Shown here: piece by piece, positions 1-8,364 of the stretch
Position numbering within the stretch: the stretch's first letter is position 1
Layout of the letters: every line of letters starts with the position of its first letter
NCBI GenBank assembly: GCA_045118155.1
Contig: JBGUXS010000038.1
Coordinates: forward strand, 1 to 29,327
Length of the DNA: 29,327 nt
Direction of reading: 5' to 3'
Origin: JBGUXS01 sp045118155
GTDB lineage: Bacteria > Pseudomonadota > Alphaproteobacteria > CAAHEQ01 > UBA3637
Position numbers and translations under genes: made by a program
The notes under the pieces: generated by a model
Told to the model about the DNA's origin: nothing
Database searches by the model: none
What the model saw: only the letters and a program-made list of their open reading frames with translations

Positions 1-687
1 TTACATCAGGCCTTTGCCGATACAGAAACAACGGCGGTTATGGCCATCAAAGGGGGGTATGGAACGGCCACCCTTTTAGATACTTTGGATTACAGATTTT
101 TAAAGCGACACAAAAAACCTTTTTTCGGGATCAGTGATACCACGGCGTTTCAAAATGCCTTGTACACAAAAACAGGCCTAGTTTCTTATACAGGGTTTGC
201 GGCGATATGCCTAACCACCCATCCCCAAGCCAAATTATTTCAGCAATTAAAAAGTGCTCTGACCCAAAAACCAAACACTTATACGGCAAGTACCGTCACC
301 GGCACAGGACATGTTCAAGGGCACCTCGTTGGGGGGAACCTCAGTAATTTTGTGACCCTGCTCGGCACCCCGTATTTTCCCAAAACACGTAGAGCGATTT
401 TGTTGCTAGAAGAAGTATCCGAACCCCCATATAAGGTGGACAGGATGCTCAATCAATTACGCCTTGCCGGTGTTTTTAAAAACATATCGGGTGTTATTTT
501 GGGCAGCTTTTACCATTGCCAATACAAAGGAACCACCATGGCCCCCGTGTTGGAAGAATATTTTAAAAATTTAGGAAAACCCGTGTTTTGGCATATCCCG
601 TATGGGCATAGCCCTAAGGATTATTTGATCTTACCTATTGGGGGAAAAGTGTGCCTTGACACACAAACAAAAAAAATCTCTTATTAA
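1..687 (+). CDS. ldcA: Muramoyltetrapeptide (LD-) carboxypeptidase, S66 family; 5' end cut by window
   Basis: Removes the terminal D-alanine from tetrapeptide stems of recycled cytoplasmic peptidoglycan (known for the family). The frame is open from base 1, so the N-terminus lies outside the window; about 228 residues are seen against roughly 300 for the family. The S66 landmarks are in order: a GGYG loop just after base 40, the nucleophile Ser in GISD (bases 133-135), a LEEVSEPPYKVDRML segment carrying the catalytic Glu, and PYGHSPKDY near the C-terminus carrying the catalytic His. The ATG at base 40 is internal: 13 upstream codons are open and GGYG sits too close to it for a real N-terminus. 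The stop is 9 bases before the -35 of the tRNA promoter and no terminator is seen between them. The identification is secure; only the 5' boundary is missing. Confidence 0.9.
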   Translation, partial: LHQAFADTETTAVMAIKGGYGTATLLDTLDYRFLKRHKKPFFGISDTTAFQNALYTKTGLVSYTGFAAICLTTHPQAKLFQQLKSALTQKPNTYTASTVTGTGHVQGHLVGGNLSNFVTLLGTPYFPKTRRAILLLEEVSEPPYKVDRMLNQLRLAGVFKNISGVILGSFYHCQYKGTTMAPVLEEYFKNLGKPVFWHIPYGHSPKDYLILPIGGKVCLDTQTKKISY

Positions 688-696
688 AAAAAATCC

Positions 697-725
697 TTGA
701 CAGGGACGTTTAAAAACGCTATAGT
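697..725 (+). promoter_or_regulatory. Promoter of tRNA-Gly(CCC)
   Basis: TTGACA (697-702), a 17-base spacer and TATAGT (720-725), close to the sigma-70 consensus. The predicted start (about 732) is 3 bases before the tRNA. GGGAC (703-707) and GTCCC (726-730) form a dyad enclosing the -10 box. Confidence 0.85.
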
Positions 726-734
726 GTCCCTATT

Positions 735-808
735 GCAGGTGTAGCTCAATGGTAGAGCGGAAGCTTCCCAAGCTTAAGACGAGAGTTCGATTCTCTTCAC
801 CTGCTCCA
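735..808 (+). tRNA. tRNA-Gly, anticodon CCC
   Basis: All cloverleaf parts can be traced: acceptor stem 735-741 with 798-804, D stem GCTC/GAGC (744-747, 755-758), anticodon stem GAAGC/GCTTA (760-764, 772-776) closing the loop TTCCCAA with anticodon CCC at 767-769, a four-base variable loop, T stem GAGAG/CTCTT (781-785, 793-797) with loop TTCGATT, discriminator T and encoded CCA 806-808. It resembles the Escherichia coli glycine tRNA that reads GGG. The outermost anticodon-stem pair is a G-A mismatch (760/776). It has its own promoter and terminator. Confidence 0.95.
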
Positions 809-817
809 TTTTTTTTG

Positions 818-839
818 CCGCCAATAAGGGCGGGTTTTT
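818..839 (+). terminator. Rho-independent terminator after tRNA-Gly
   Basis: CCGCC (818-822) pairs with GGCGG (829-833) around a six-base loop, followed by TTTTT at 835-839. It lies 9 bases past the encoded CCA. Confidence 0.8.
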
Positions 840-892
840 GTTTCTTCCAACAAAGGATAATCGTTTTCTGTTCAAGAGCAAAATTTTTAAAT

Positions 893-929
893 AAAAAAAT
901 ACCACCTTGAACTTCATTCAAAGTGGTAT
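893..929 (-). terminator. Rho-independent terminator of the TM2 gene
   Basis: A 13-base-pair stem, with one G-T wobble, is formed by 917-929 and 899-911 around a five-base loop. On the minus strand it is followed by a T run (the A run at 893-898). It starts 13 bases beyond the TM2 stop codon. Confidence 0.85.
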
Positions 930-941
930 TTTAAGCCAATC

Positions 942-1160
942 TTACGCAAAGGTCTTACCATCTGCATCTTTGGTCACCGTGCAAATATCCACCAACACCC
1001 AAATAAATTCAATAACCGCTGGAAACACCAAGATAGATCCGGGAATTACACACAACAGCTGAATAATGGCTTTTTTCGTATAGCCCGCATAGAAATTATG
1101 AATGCCAAGCCCCCCTAAAAAGATGGCAAGAAGAATGTAGATTAAACGAGTTCTTTTCAT
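942..1160 (-). CDS. TM2-domain membrane protein
   Basis: A 72-residue protein that is almost entirely one TM2 domain: two hydrophobic helices (about residues 5-22 and 32-58) joined by the family's GGLGIHNFYAGY turn, with the conserved end IWVLVDICTVTKDADG. TM2 proteins are small inner-membrane proteins without a defined bacterial function. The start is supported by a purine-rich site (AAGGAAGGG) five bases upstream. It is a single-gene unit with its own terminator and a possible promoter. The family call is firm; the role is unknown. Confidence 0.85.
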   Translation of the reverse strand: MKRTRLIYILLAIFLGGLGIHNFYAGYTKKAIIQLLCVIPGSILVFPAVIEFIWVLVDICTVTKDADGKTFA

Positions 1161-1185
1161 TTTTCCCTTCCTTAAAAAAGATAAA

Positions 1186-1225
1186 ATACCATAGGTATGT
1201 AATCATATCGTCCCTATAAAGTCAA
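1186..1225 (-). promoter_or_regulatory. Possible promoter and operator-like dyad of the TM2 gene
   Basis: On the minus strand TTGACT (1225-1220) is followed after 17 bases by TTACAT (1202-1197), a good -35 with a poor -10. A small dyad, ATACC-3-GGTAT (1186-1198), lies at the predicted start point and could bind a regulator. Confidence 0.35.
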
Positions 1226-1299
1226 CTTATTTTAGTCTTATCCTCTTGGGTTCCTAAAACACATATTTCCCTCTTGTATTCTTTGGAAAAAGGTTTATC

Positions 1300-1860
1300 A
1301 TGGATAGAACTTATCCTAATCTATTTTACATATTCCAAGGGCCTTATATGTTAGCATTACTTATCGGCAATTTCTTTTCCTTATTATCGGCGATAGCCTT
1401 GGGCATTTCCGTCGTCAAAAGAAGTAAAAAAGACCTGATGCATTGGCAAATCGGGGATGCAACATTTGGAACATTTGCAAACATTGCTTTACAGGCCTAT
1501 GCCGCCACCGCCATCAGTGTCATGTGTGTCGTCCGAAATGTGTTGTCTTACAAGGGGATTTTAACACAAAAAATAACCTACCTTCTTGTGATTATAGGGA
1601 CACTGGTTGGTTGGTACACAAACAACTTAGGATTTATTGGGTGGCTGCCCATTATTGCGGCGGGGAGTTATACTTTTTGCATTTACTTCACGAAAAACGA
1701 ACAGCAGATGCGCTGGGCCCTTATCATAAACTTGGTTATGTGGTTTGTACATAATGTTTATGTTCAATCTTATCCATCGGCCATTGGCAATGTCTTGTTA
1801 ATGATTTGGACAACGGTCCAAGCCCTTAGATATCGTCCTTCAGATTCGCAAAAAAGCTAG
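1300..1860 (+). CDS. YgjV-family inner-membrane protein
   Basis: A 186-residue polytopic membrane protein with about six hydrophobic segments. The C-terminal part, including MWFVHNVYVQSYPSAIGN, resembles the bacterial inner-membrane protein family Imp-YgjV, whose function is not established. Short basic loops (KRSKKD near residue 40, the C-terminal RYRPSDSQKS) suggest cytoplasmic sides. The ATG at 1300 follows GGAAAAAGG with about seven bases of spacing. It faces rlmH across an 82-base gap with two weak dyads and no clear terminator. Family assignment is from remembered sequence pattern, so moderate. Confidence 0.7.
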   Translation: MDRTYPNLFYIFQGPYMLALLIGNFFSLLSAIALGISVVKRSKKDLMHWQIGDATFGTFANIALQAYAATAISVMCVVRNVLSYKGILTQKITYLLVIIGTLVGWYTNNLGFIGWLPIIAAGSYTFCIYFTKNEQQMRWALIINLVMWFVHNVYVQSYPSAIGNVLLMIWTTVQALRYRPSDSQKS

Positions 1861-1894
1861 CACCTTTCCACAATTGGTCATTTTGTTTTGTTCA

Positions 1895-1930
1895 TTTGAA
1901 CCTTGATTCAAATTGTTCGGTATCGGACAA
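1895..1930. repeat. Two adjacent short dyads between convergent ygjV-like and rlmH genes
   Basis: TTTGAA-6-TTCAAA (1895-1912) is followed directly by TTGTTCG-4-CGGACAA (1913-1930). Neither is followed by a T run on either strand, so they are at best weak or factor-dependent terminators. Confidence 0.35.
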
Positions 1931-1942
1931 CAAAAAAATAAC

Positions 1943-2401
1943 TTACACTTTGTGATAAGGATGGCCGTCCAGCAAGGTCTGGGCGCGATAAAGTTGTTCC
2001 ATCAGCACCGGGCGCACCATAAAATGGGGGAAAGTGAGTCGGCTTAACGCCCACACCTTATCGGCACTTTCGCGCATTTTGGGGCTATGCCCATACGCCC
2101 CCCCGATAAAGAACGCTAAGGTAGCATAATTTTCTTGCACCTTTTGGATCAAATCCGCAAATTGCGTGGAGGACAACATTTCGCCCCGTTCATCTAGGAC
2201 GATTTTATAAGCCCCTTCGGGACAAGAGGACAACAACAATTGGGATTCTTCCTGTTTTAACACCTCTGGGGGTAAATCCTTTTTAATTTGTTTTTCCGTC
2301 ACCTGTACAGGCCAACGCACCTTTGTTTTATACGCCGATTCTAATGCTGCCTCGGGGGCAGATGTCTTCAATTTTCCAATACAGAAAATCCGAACATCCA
2401 T
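1943..2401 (-). CDS. rlmH: 23S rRNA (pseudouridine-1915-N3)-methyltransferase RlmH
   Basis: Methylates pseudouridine 1915 in helix 69 of 23S rRNA using S-adenosylmethionine (family knowledge). At 152 residues it is close to the E. coli enzyme (155). The SPOUT knot is visible: FFIGGAYGHS near residue 97 is the cofactor loop, and the C-terminus LYRAQTLLDGHPYHKV is the family's typical ending. Its ATG overlaps the TAA of cvpA by one base, so translation is probably coupled and transcription comes from upstream of cvpA. Confidence 0.95.
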   Translation of the reverse strand: MDVRIFCIGKLKTSAPEAALESAYKTKVRWPVQVTEKQIKKDLPPEVLKQEESQLLLSSCPEGAYKIVLDERGEMLSSTQFADLIQKVQENYATLAFFIGGAYGHSPKMRESADKVWALSRLTFPHFMVRPVLMEQLYRAQTLLDGHPYHKV

Positions 2402-3135
2402 TAAGAGATATCCTCAACCAAAATCATACTTTTGATGAGTTCGTTTAAGTCATCCCGATTCTCATCCGTATAACCGCCCCCTGTTCCTTTTTTTGGCTTT
2501 TCAGCCGGTTTTTTAGGCACCATAACAGGAACGGATTTTTTGCCGGCCTTTGTTTTTTTACTGGGGGCTTTTTTATCTAGGGCGGGCTTTTTAACCTCTT
2601 TTGCCCCTGCCTCTTGCTTTTCTTCTTTTTCTTTCAAACGTCCCCCGATATCATCCTTAATGGATTGCGGAACAAAAGCTTCCAAAAATTCAGCCGACTT
2701 TTGAATATATGGCAAAGATTTATTTTCTTCTTCCCATTTTTTGATTTGTTCGGGCGAAAAAATAAGGGCATTTCCAATTAAGTAAATCACCGCTATCAAC
2801 AATACCGCCCGAAAAATCCCAAAAAGAAATCCCAAGGTTCTATCTAGGCCACTTAATGGGCTTTTGCGCAAATGATGCGTAATCTTAGCCGTTAGCAATG
2901 TCATCACTACCAAAATAAATAAAGCCGTTACAAACGCCCCCGTAATCCCAGCAAACAAAGGATCTGAAATCAGATTTTTTAATAAACCTTGCGAAGGAAC
3001 ATAGGAATAAAGCGCCCCAAACGCCGCCAAAATCCAACCGGATATGGAAAGCAACTCACTTACCAACCCCCGATACAGGGCAAATGCAATAGATAAAAAG
3101 ACCGTCACCAACACAATGATATCAATACTTCCCAT
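2401..3135 (-). CDS. cvpA: CvpA-family membrane protein with a basic C-terminal tail
   Basis: A 244-residue CvpA-type protein. The N-terminal ~150 residues hold four hydrophobic helices with the family pattern (MGSIDIIVLVTVF, then YRGLVSELLSISGWILAA, then SGLDRTLGFLFGIFRAVLL). CvpA proteins are linked to colicin V production, purine metabolism and envelope stress tolerance in other bacteria. Residues from about 175 to 240 form a Lys/Glu/Pro-rich tail that looks disordered and is longer than in typical members. The ATG at 3135 is chosen over an in-frame start at 3195 because GGAGG sits five bases before it and the protein then begins in the conserved first helix. It is followed directly by rlmH. 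Confidence 0.85.
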   Translation of the reverse strand: MGSIDIIVLVTVFLSIAFALYRGLVSELLSISGWILAAFGALYSYVPSQGLLKNLISDPLFAGITGAFVTALFILVVMTLLTAKITHHLRKSPLSGLDRTLGFLFGIFRAVLLIAVIYLIGNALIFSPEQIKKWEEENKSLPYIQKSAEFLEAFVPQSIKDDIGGRLKEKEEKQEAGAKEVKKPALDKKAPSKKTKAGKKSVPVMVPKKPAEKPKKGTGGGYTDENRDDLNELIKSMILVEDIS

Positions 3136-3240
3136 GTTGCCTCCTCCATTTTTTTTCAGTATAACCCCAAAAACAGAATTTTCAAGAATTTTCAAAGAGA
3201 GATCTTTTTTCCCAAAAAAACATAAGATTTTTATCGGTTT

Positions 3241-3270
3241 AAGAGGGACTTAAGCCCCTTTTTCCCTCTT
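3241..3270. repeat. Inverted repeat in the cvpA/pyrG divergent spacer
   Basis: AAGAGGGA (3241-3248) and TCCCTCTT (3263-3270) are perfect 8-base arms around 14 bases. It lies just upstream of the pyrG -35 and in the probable leader of cvpA. No T run follows on either strand, so an operator is as likely as an RNA hairpin. Confidence 0.4.
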
Positions 3271-3285
3271 CCAAAAATTTTTCTG

Positions 3286-3313
3286 TTGAGTTTATGAAAA
3301 AAATGGGTATCCT
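3286..3313 (+). promoter_or_regulatory. Probable pyrG promoter
   Basis: TTGAGT (3286-3291), a 16-base spacer and TATCCT (3308-3313). A leader of about 28 bases follows, with a purine-rich ribosome site (AAGGGAAAG) ahead of the ATG at 3348. Confidence 0.55.
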
Positions 3314-3347
3314 TTTTTTGAATAACATCATATAAGGGAAAGACATT

Positions 3348-4988
3348 ATGACAAAATACATCTTCACGCTTGGCGGGGTGGTATCTTCTTTGGGAAAAGG
3401 GATCGCCTCCGCTTCTATCGGTTGTTTGTTAAAATCACGGGGATATAAGGTCAGATTGCGGAAAATAGACCCCTATTTGAATTTAGATCCAGGTACCATG
3501 AGTCCCTATCAACACGGGGAAGTCTTTGTTACCGAAGATGGGGCCGAAACCGATTTGGATTTAGGACACTATGAACGCTTTGCCGATGTTAATTGTCATA
3601 AAACGGATAGTATTTCTGGTGGCCGGATTTATTTTAATGTCTTACAAAAAGAACGGCGCGGGGATTATCTAGGGGCCACAGTTCAAGCTATTCCCCACGT
3701 TACCAACGAAATCAAGCATTTTTTATCATCCGATATCAAAGATGAAGATTTTGTTTTGTACGAAGTCGGGGGAACCGTTGGGGACATTGAAGCCACCCTT
3801 ATTATTGAAGCTATTCGTCAGTTTATCAACGATATGGGACGGGAAAATTGTTTGGTTGTTTTATTAACCTTATTACCTTATATTGCGACAGCCGGGGAAT
3901 TAAAAACAAAACCAACACAACATGCCGTGAAAAGCCTTATGCAACAAGGTATCCAAGCCGACATTCTTCTTTGTCGTGGACAAAAAGCCCTCAGCGAAGA
4001 CGAACGCAAAAAAATTGCTCTATTCTGCAATGTATCCCCAGAAGATGTGGTCAATGCTTTGGATGTTAAAAATATTCATGAAATTCCTATTACATACCAT
4101 GCCCAGGGCTTGGATGTACAAATCTTAAAGCACTTTCATTTTGATGCCACTCAAGAACCGGATTTGTCTAAATGGCAACAACTTGTAGATGCAGCCTCAA
4201 ATTATAAAGATCAAACAAATTTAGCCGTCGTCGGAAAGTATTGTGGTTTGCCGGATACATATAAATCTTTAAACGAAGCTATTACCCATGCGGCCGTTGC
4301 AAATCAAGCCAAAGTGAACGTCACTTGGATTGAATCTGAACAACTAGAGGGGCTATCCAAGGAAGAATTTGAAGCCAAAATGGCCCCCTTTGACGGGGTC
4401 TTGGTGCCAGGGGGCTTTGGTTCCCGTGGAATTGAAGGAAAAATTCGGGCTATTGAATACGCAAGAAGCCATAAAAAACCCTATTTCGGTATCTGTTTAG
4501 GGATGCAAACAGCCGTTATTGAAGCAGCACGCCATCTTTTACATATTGATAACGCTAGTTCTACAGAATTTACAAAAGAATGCACCCCCATCATTACCCG
4601 TATGCAAATTTGGGAGCAAAATGGGCAAAAACACATCCGACCTCAAGACGGCGATTTAGGGGGAACAATGCGCCTAGGGGCTTATCCTTGTAAACTAACC
4701 CCAGGGTCACTTGCTTCTCGTATTTACGGGGGAGCTGCGGAAATTGCTGAACGCCATCGGCACCGCTTTGAAATGGATATTGCTTATGCCGAAAAATTAA
4801 AAACCGTTGGGGTAGAACTTTCTGGGATTTCACCAGATGGATTATTGCCAGAAATCATTGAAATTCCCAATCATCCTTTCTTTATTGGGGTGCAATTTCA
4901 TCCAGAATTTACATCACGTCCCGGCAAACCCAATCCGATTTTCCGGGCCTTTATTGAAGCCTGTTTAAAACACGCTAAAAACAAGTAA
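3348..4988 (+). CDS. pyrG: CTP synthase
   Basis: Makes CTP from UTP, ATP and glutamine. The 546 residues match the usual length. The N-terminal amidoligase domain (about 1-265) carries the GGVVSSLGKG phosphate loop at 9-18, LRKIDPYLNLDPGTMSP and KTKPTQHAVK. The C-terminal class I glutaminase domain carries the nucleophile Cys383 in GICLGMQ and His518/Glu520 in GVQFHPE, so the full catalytic triad is present. Some normally conserved stretches differ slightly (IFTLGGVV at the start, IEATLIIEAIRQ). It stands alone with its own promoter, and its TAA is directly followed by the stop codon of the convergent AsmA-like gene. Confidence 0.98.
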   Translation: MTKYIFTLGGVVSSLGKGIASASIGCLLKSRGYKVRLRKIDPYLNLDPGTMSPYQHGEVFVTEDGAETDLDLGHYERFADVNCHKTDSISGGRIYFNVLQKERRGDYLGATVQAIPHVTNEIKHFLSSDIKDEDFVLYEVGGTVGDIEATLIIEAIRQFINDMGRENCLVVLLTLLPYIATAGELKTKPTQHAVKSLMQQGIQADILLCRGQKALSEDERKKIALFCNVSPEDVVNALDVKNIHEIPITYHAQGLDVQILKHFHFDATQEPDLSKWQQLVDAASNYKDQTNLAVVGKYCGLPDTYKSLNEAITHAAVANQAKVNVTWIESEQLEGLSKEEFEAKMAPFDGVLVPGGFGSRGIEGKIRAIEYARSHKKPYFGICLGMQTAVIEAARHLLHIDNASSTEFTKECTPIITRMQIWEQNGQKHIRPQDGDLGGTMRLGAYPCKLTPGSLASRIYGGAAEIAERHRHRFEMDIAYAEKLKTVGVELSGISPDGLLPEIIEIPNHPFFIGVQFHPEFTSRPGKPNPIFRAFIEACLKHAKNK

Positions 4989-7900
4989 TCAATAAATTTC
5001 ACCCGTTAATGATTCTTTTTCTAAATTGGAAAGCATTTTTTGATAAATGCTTTCCAAACTTTTAACAAGGGCATTTTGGTGTTGAATCAAATCATCAAAC
5101 GTCATACGACCACTTAAAAGGGCCTCTTGTGAAAACACCCCAAAATTATCCCATTCTTCCTTCAAAGCCAACGCTGATTCTTGTTCTACTTGATTCACAG
5201 ACAACTTACCCCATTGGGTCACATCTTGCCACATTCCTTGATATTCTAGCGTTTTTTGACGCCATAGCGCCGAAAATTTCTTTTCAATTGCATTTTGTTC
5301 TTGTTGCGTTTGCATGACGGGAACAACATTTTTCTTAACTCCATCATATAAATTAGGTGCCAACCACTTTAAAGAAACCCGATTAGATTGATAAGTTCCT
5401 TCCAAAGGAATTTCCCCTAATTTTTCATAATCTGATAACAGGACACCCCCCTTGCCTTGACCATTTTGGGTTCCAAAATCGTATGTCCAATCCCCCAACA
5501 AAGTTGCATTTTCCCCCACAAGGCGCGTTTGCCAATCCAAATGATTTGGGGCGAACTTTCCTGAAATTAAACTTTCCGATAAAGTCCAAATCCCCTGTCC
5601 CAATGTTTTATAGAGCATTTCTTGAAACTGAAACGCCGATAATCCCCCTAATGCCCCTTGATTCACAACCTTTGCCAATCCCGGGACATCAATACCGACC
5701 AACATATTTCTTTTCCCTTGGAACGAAAAATTTCCCTTCATAGAAGGAAGACATGTTTCAGGAATCGTTCCTTGACAAGTTAAATCTGCCTTTCCCGATA
5801 GAGTCCCACTGCCGAAATAATAGGCCCCATAATCCACAGCTTTCCCTTTTAATCCAAAATCATCCAACACTATTTTTATATCAGCCACTGGATTTTCGGC
5901 ATCTTGAATATCCACAGAAAATTGAACTTTTTTATCTTCCAATGTACCAGCTATTTTAACATCTTCCCCTTCCTGATGATAAGTAAAAGCCGCATTTTTA
6001 AACAATGTATCTTGATATTTAACTTGGCCAGCTTGCAATTGAACATCCGTCAATGCCGGATACAAACTAGCAAAATCAATATTCTTTCCTGGGGAAATTT
6101 GTGGTAAAATCTTAGCAAGATCTAGAAAATCCGTTGTCAAATTTCCTTTAAAAACAGATTCTTCCCCTCCAACGTATGCTAGATTTCCAGAAATATTTTG
6201 CGTTCCGATAGATGCAGTTAAGTCATCAATTGTCATTTCATAACGCTGCCCTGAAATGGTAAAAGCCGCTTGAAAAACACCATCAATTTTCTTAAAAATA
6301 TCTTGATCAACATCCAGTTGGCGCAACAACATTTGAAAATTAGGATAGGATAAAGTTAAAGAAAACTTATCAAATTGAAATTGTGGTTTCCACAGCAAAT
6401 TTCCCTTACCTTCAAACGAAATCGTTGGTGTTTTTAAAAGGGCATTGACATATAATTGGGGTTCTGTTCCTTCAAAATTCACAGAAATCTTTGCATTTTT
6501 ATCTTCCACAAAGGGGAGTTTTTCACCGGTTATATTTTGATAAAATTCTGGGAAATTTTCACTTTCTAATGTCAAAATCCCTTTATCAATAATGGGATTA
6601 CTTTGTCCGATCTGCGTTAAATTTCCCGATAAGTTAAAATCCGTATCAAACAGGCCTTTTCCCTGACATTCCATTAAACTTAGAACATTATGATCCTTGG
6701 TCAAAATCCCAGATATTTGATCTGCTTTTCCCCCTAGGACATAGATATCTTTGGCATTAAAATTTAATGTTCCATCAATCAATTCCCCTAAAATAGGTTG
6801 CTTTAAAAATGAAAACAGTCGTTTCCGCAATCCCGTTTCTTGCGGAACAGATTGATAGAGCTCTGGGAAAATAGGATGCAAATAATCATCCAAAGGTATT
6901 TGTTCCATGTTTAAAGTTAAAATAACCGGCTGTCCTTGTTCCTTTTGGATTTGACCAGTAAAGGAAGCTTCTGACATTTTTCCTTCTTGAATATCCAAAG
7001 TTATCTTTGGCCGTGTCCATAATAATTTTCCCGTCATAGCTACATTAGAAAACAATGTTTCAGGGACCTGTTCAAAACGGGGAAAAATTTCTTTTAAAAC
7101 GGGAACCAAAGTGGCTGTTTTTACTTGATAATTTAAATCCCAACCATAGGTGGGCAACCCTATTTCTTTCCCTTGACCCTCATAAAAAACTTCTAGACCA
7201 GTTCCCAATAAAAACTTACCAGAATCAATGCTAACATCTGTTCCCGTCAAGGAACCTGAAACCCGCACATCTGTCGCCACCATTTTTTGATAACTTAATT
7301 TATCTACCCCTAATTGGAAATTCAAATTCATGTTGTGTTGTAAGAAAAAAGGATGGAAAATATCAAGTTGTTCTGTAATGGCTTTATCCGTCAATTCATG
7401 AACAAATAAATCTAACGTATAGCGACCTTCTTTTTTCAAACAGCGCCCATTCCATAAAATCGGATCAACTTCACCGAATTTAAGCGTAAAGTCCGAAAAA
7501 CCAACTTGCTCGGGTGTTTTTTCAAAAGAAAAATTACCTAATGTCGGTACATTCCATGACGAAATCAAAACCGGTAATTTTAACCATTCTAAAAAGTAAT
7601 TAGGCTCGGTCACATGTATATACCCATTCATTTTGATATTTTGGGCATTTTTGAAAGTTCCAGTTGCATCTAACTTAATAATATTTTTATCATCTTTCAC
7701 GGCAAATTGGAAAGGATGAACAGCATTTTGAAAAATCTTTTCTATTCCCCCTTTCACAAACCATTTCTTATTTAAGAATCCACCAGAACCTGACACAGAA
7801 ATAGCTTCGTAATTTTTTAAATTAAAGCGTAAATCCAAATTGTCTAATGTCCGCACCACATCGCTTTGAAAAACAAAATTTCCCTTATTTACCCCCAATT

Positions 7901-8312
7901 CAACCATAGATCGTAAAAAAGGATTCCTGAAAATTCTAGCTAACCCATTTAAAAAAACGGGGGTATTTTGTGCCATTAAAACCATTTTAGGTTCTTGCAA
8001 TTTAACACGACGAATCACATATTGACCCGTTATCAAAGCTAAAACATCCAGTTCTATCTGTACTTTTTTAGCCGTCAAAACAGGGATTTTTTCTTGACCA
8101 TTTGTTAAAGAAAAATTATCAATATCCAAAGTCGGATACGGGGTCCAAGCTAACGTCCCTTCTCCGGAGCTAATCGTCCATCCCGTTTCTTTTTGAACAA
8201 GCGTTTCCCATTTTTTCTGGATGGCATCAGGTCGTACAAAATAACTGACAGCCAACATCCCTAAAAAAAGGAATGTAATTCCCATAAACAATATTGAAAA
8301 AAAACGCCCCAT
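4989..8312 (-). CDS. AsmA-family protein (large inner-membrane-anchored envelope protein)
   Basis: A 1107-residue protein with one N-terminal membrane anchor (about residues 5-25) and a long periplasmic part made of repeating beta-strand patterns. The opening after the anchor (GWTISSGEGTLAWTPYPTLDIDNFSL) and the C-terminal block around residues 880-1000 (NMLVGIDVPGLAKVVNQG, then GDWTYDFGTQNGQGKGG) are typical of AsmA proteins. Relatives (AsmA, TamB, YhdP) are thought to form grooves that carry phospholipid between membranes or assist outer-membrane assembly; that role is inferred here. The ATG follows AAGGGGGG with two bases of spacing. Upstream on the same strand are the BamF-like lipoprotein and lspA, but it also has its own likely promoter. 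It abuts pyrG with no intergenic base. Confidence 0.85.
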   Translation of the reverse strand: MGRFFSILFMGITFLFLGMLAVSYFVRPDAIQKKWETLVQKETGWTISSGEGTLAWTPYPTLDIDNFSLTNGQEKIPVLTAKKVQIELDVLALITGQYVIRRVKLQEPKMVLMAQNTPVFLNGLARIFRNPFLRSMVELGVNKGNFVFQSDVVRTLDNLDLRFNLKNYEAISVSGSGGFLNKKWFVKGGIEKIFQNAVHPFQFAVKDDKNIIKLDATGTFKNAQNIKMNGYIHVTEPNYFLEWLKLPVLISSWNVPTLGNFSFEKTPEQVGFSDFTLKFGEVDPILWNGRCLKKEGRYTLDLFVHELTDKAITEQLDIFHPFFLQHNMNLNFQLGVDKLSYQKMVATDVRVSGSLTGTDVSIDSGKFLLGTGLEVFYEGQGKEIGLPTYGWDLNYQVKTATLVPVLKEIFPRFEQVPETLFSNVAMTGKLLWTRPKITLDIQEGKMSEASFTGQIQKEQGQPVILTLNMEQIPLDDYLHPIFPELYQSVPQETGLRKRLFSFLKQPILGELIDGTLNFNAKDIYVLGGKADQISGILTKDHNVLSLMECQGKGLFDTDFNLSGNLTQIGQSNPIIDKGILTLESENFPEFYQNITGEKLPFVEDKNAKISVNFEGTEPQLYVNALLKTPTISFEGKGNLLWKPQFQFDKFSLTLSYPNFQMLLRQLDVDQDIFKKIDGVFQAAFTISGQRYEMTIDDLTASIGTQNISGNLAYVGGEESVFKGNLTTDFLDLAKILPQISPGKNIDFASLYPALTDVQLQAGQVKYQDTLFKNAAFTYHQEGEDVKIAGTLEDKKVQFSVDIQDAENPVADIKIVLDDFGLKGKAVDYGAYYFGSGTLSGKADLTCQGTIPETCLPSMKGNFSFQGKRNMLVGIDVPGLAKVVNQGALGGLSAFQFQEMLYKTLGQGIWTLSESLISGKFAPNHLDWQTRLVGENATLLGDWTYDFGTQNGQGKGGVLLSDYEKLGEIPLEGTYQSNRVSLKWLAPNLYDGVKKNVVPVMQTQQEQNAIEKKFSALWRQKTLEYQGMWQDVTQWGKLSVNQVEQESALALKEEWDNFGVFSQEALLSGRMTFDDLIQHQNALVKSLESIYQKMLSNLEKESLTGEIY

Positions 8313-8319
8313 GTCCCCC

Positions 8320-8362
8320 CTTATCTTGGGATAAGTTTAGCGTTATTTTGGTTTCTATGCAA
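8320..8362 (-). promoter_or_regulatory. Promoter and overlapping palindrome of the AsmA-like gene
   Basis: On the minus strand TTGCAT (8362-8357), a 17-base spacer and TAAACT (8339-8334). The palindrome CTTATC-4-GATAAG (8320-8335) spans the predicted start point and touches the G-run ribosome site, so it could act as an operator or a leader hairpin. Confidence 0.55.
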
Positions 8363-8364
8363 GA

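Noticed and set aside
730..921. Minus-strand ORF of 63 codons
   Set aside because: It is the antisense of tRNA-Gly and its terminator; such reading frames across tRNA genes are common artefacts.
3136..3195. Longer cvpA start at 3195
   Set aside because: The added residues are not CvpA-like, and the ATG at 3135 has a proper GGAGG site.
3292..3347. Pyrimidine-sensing leader (reiterative start or riboswitch) for pyrG
   Set aside because: The predicted start region lacks the G-run start seen in Firmicute pyrG control, and no stable leader structure is visible.
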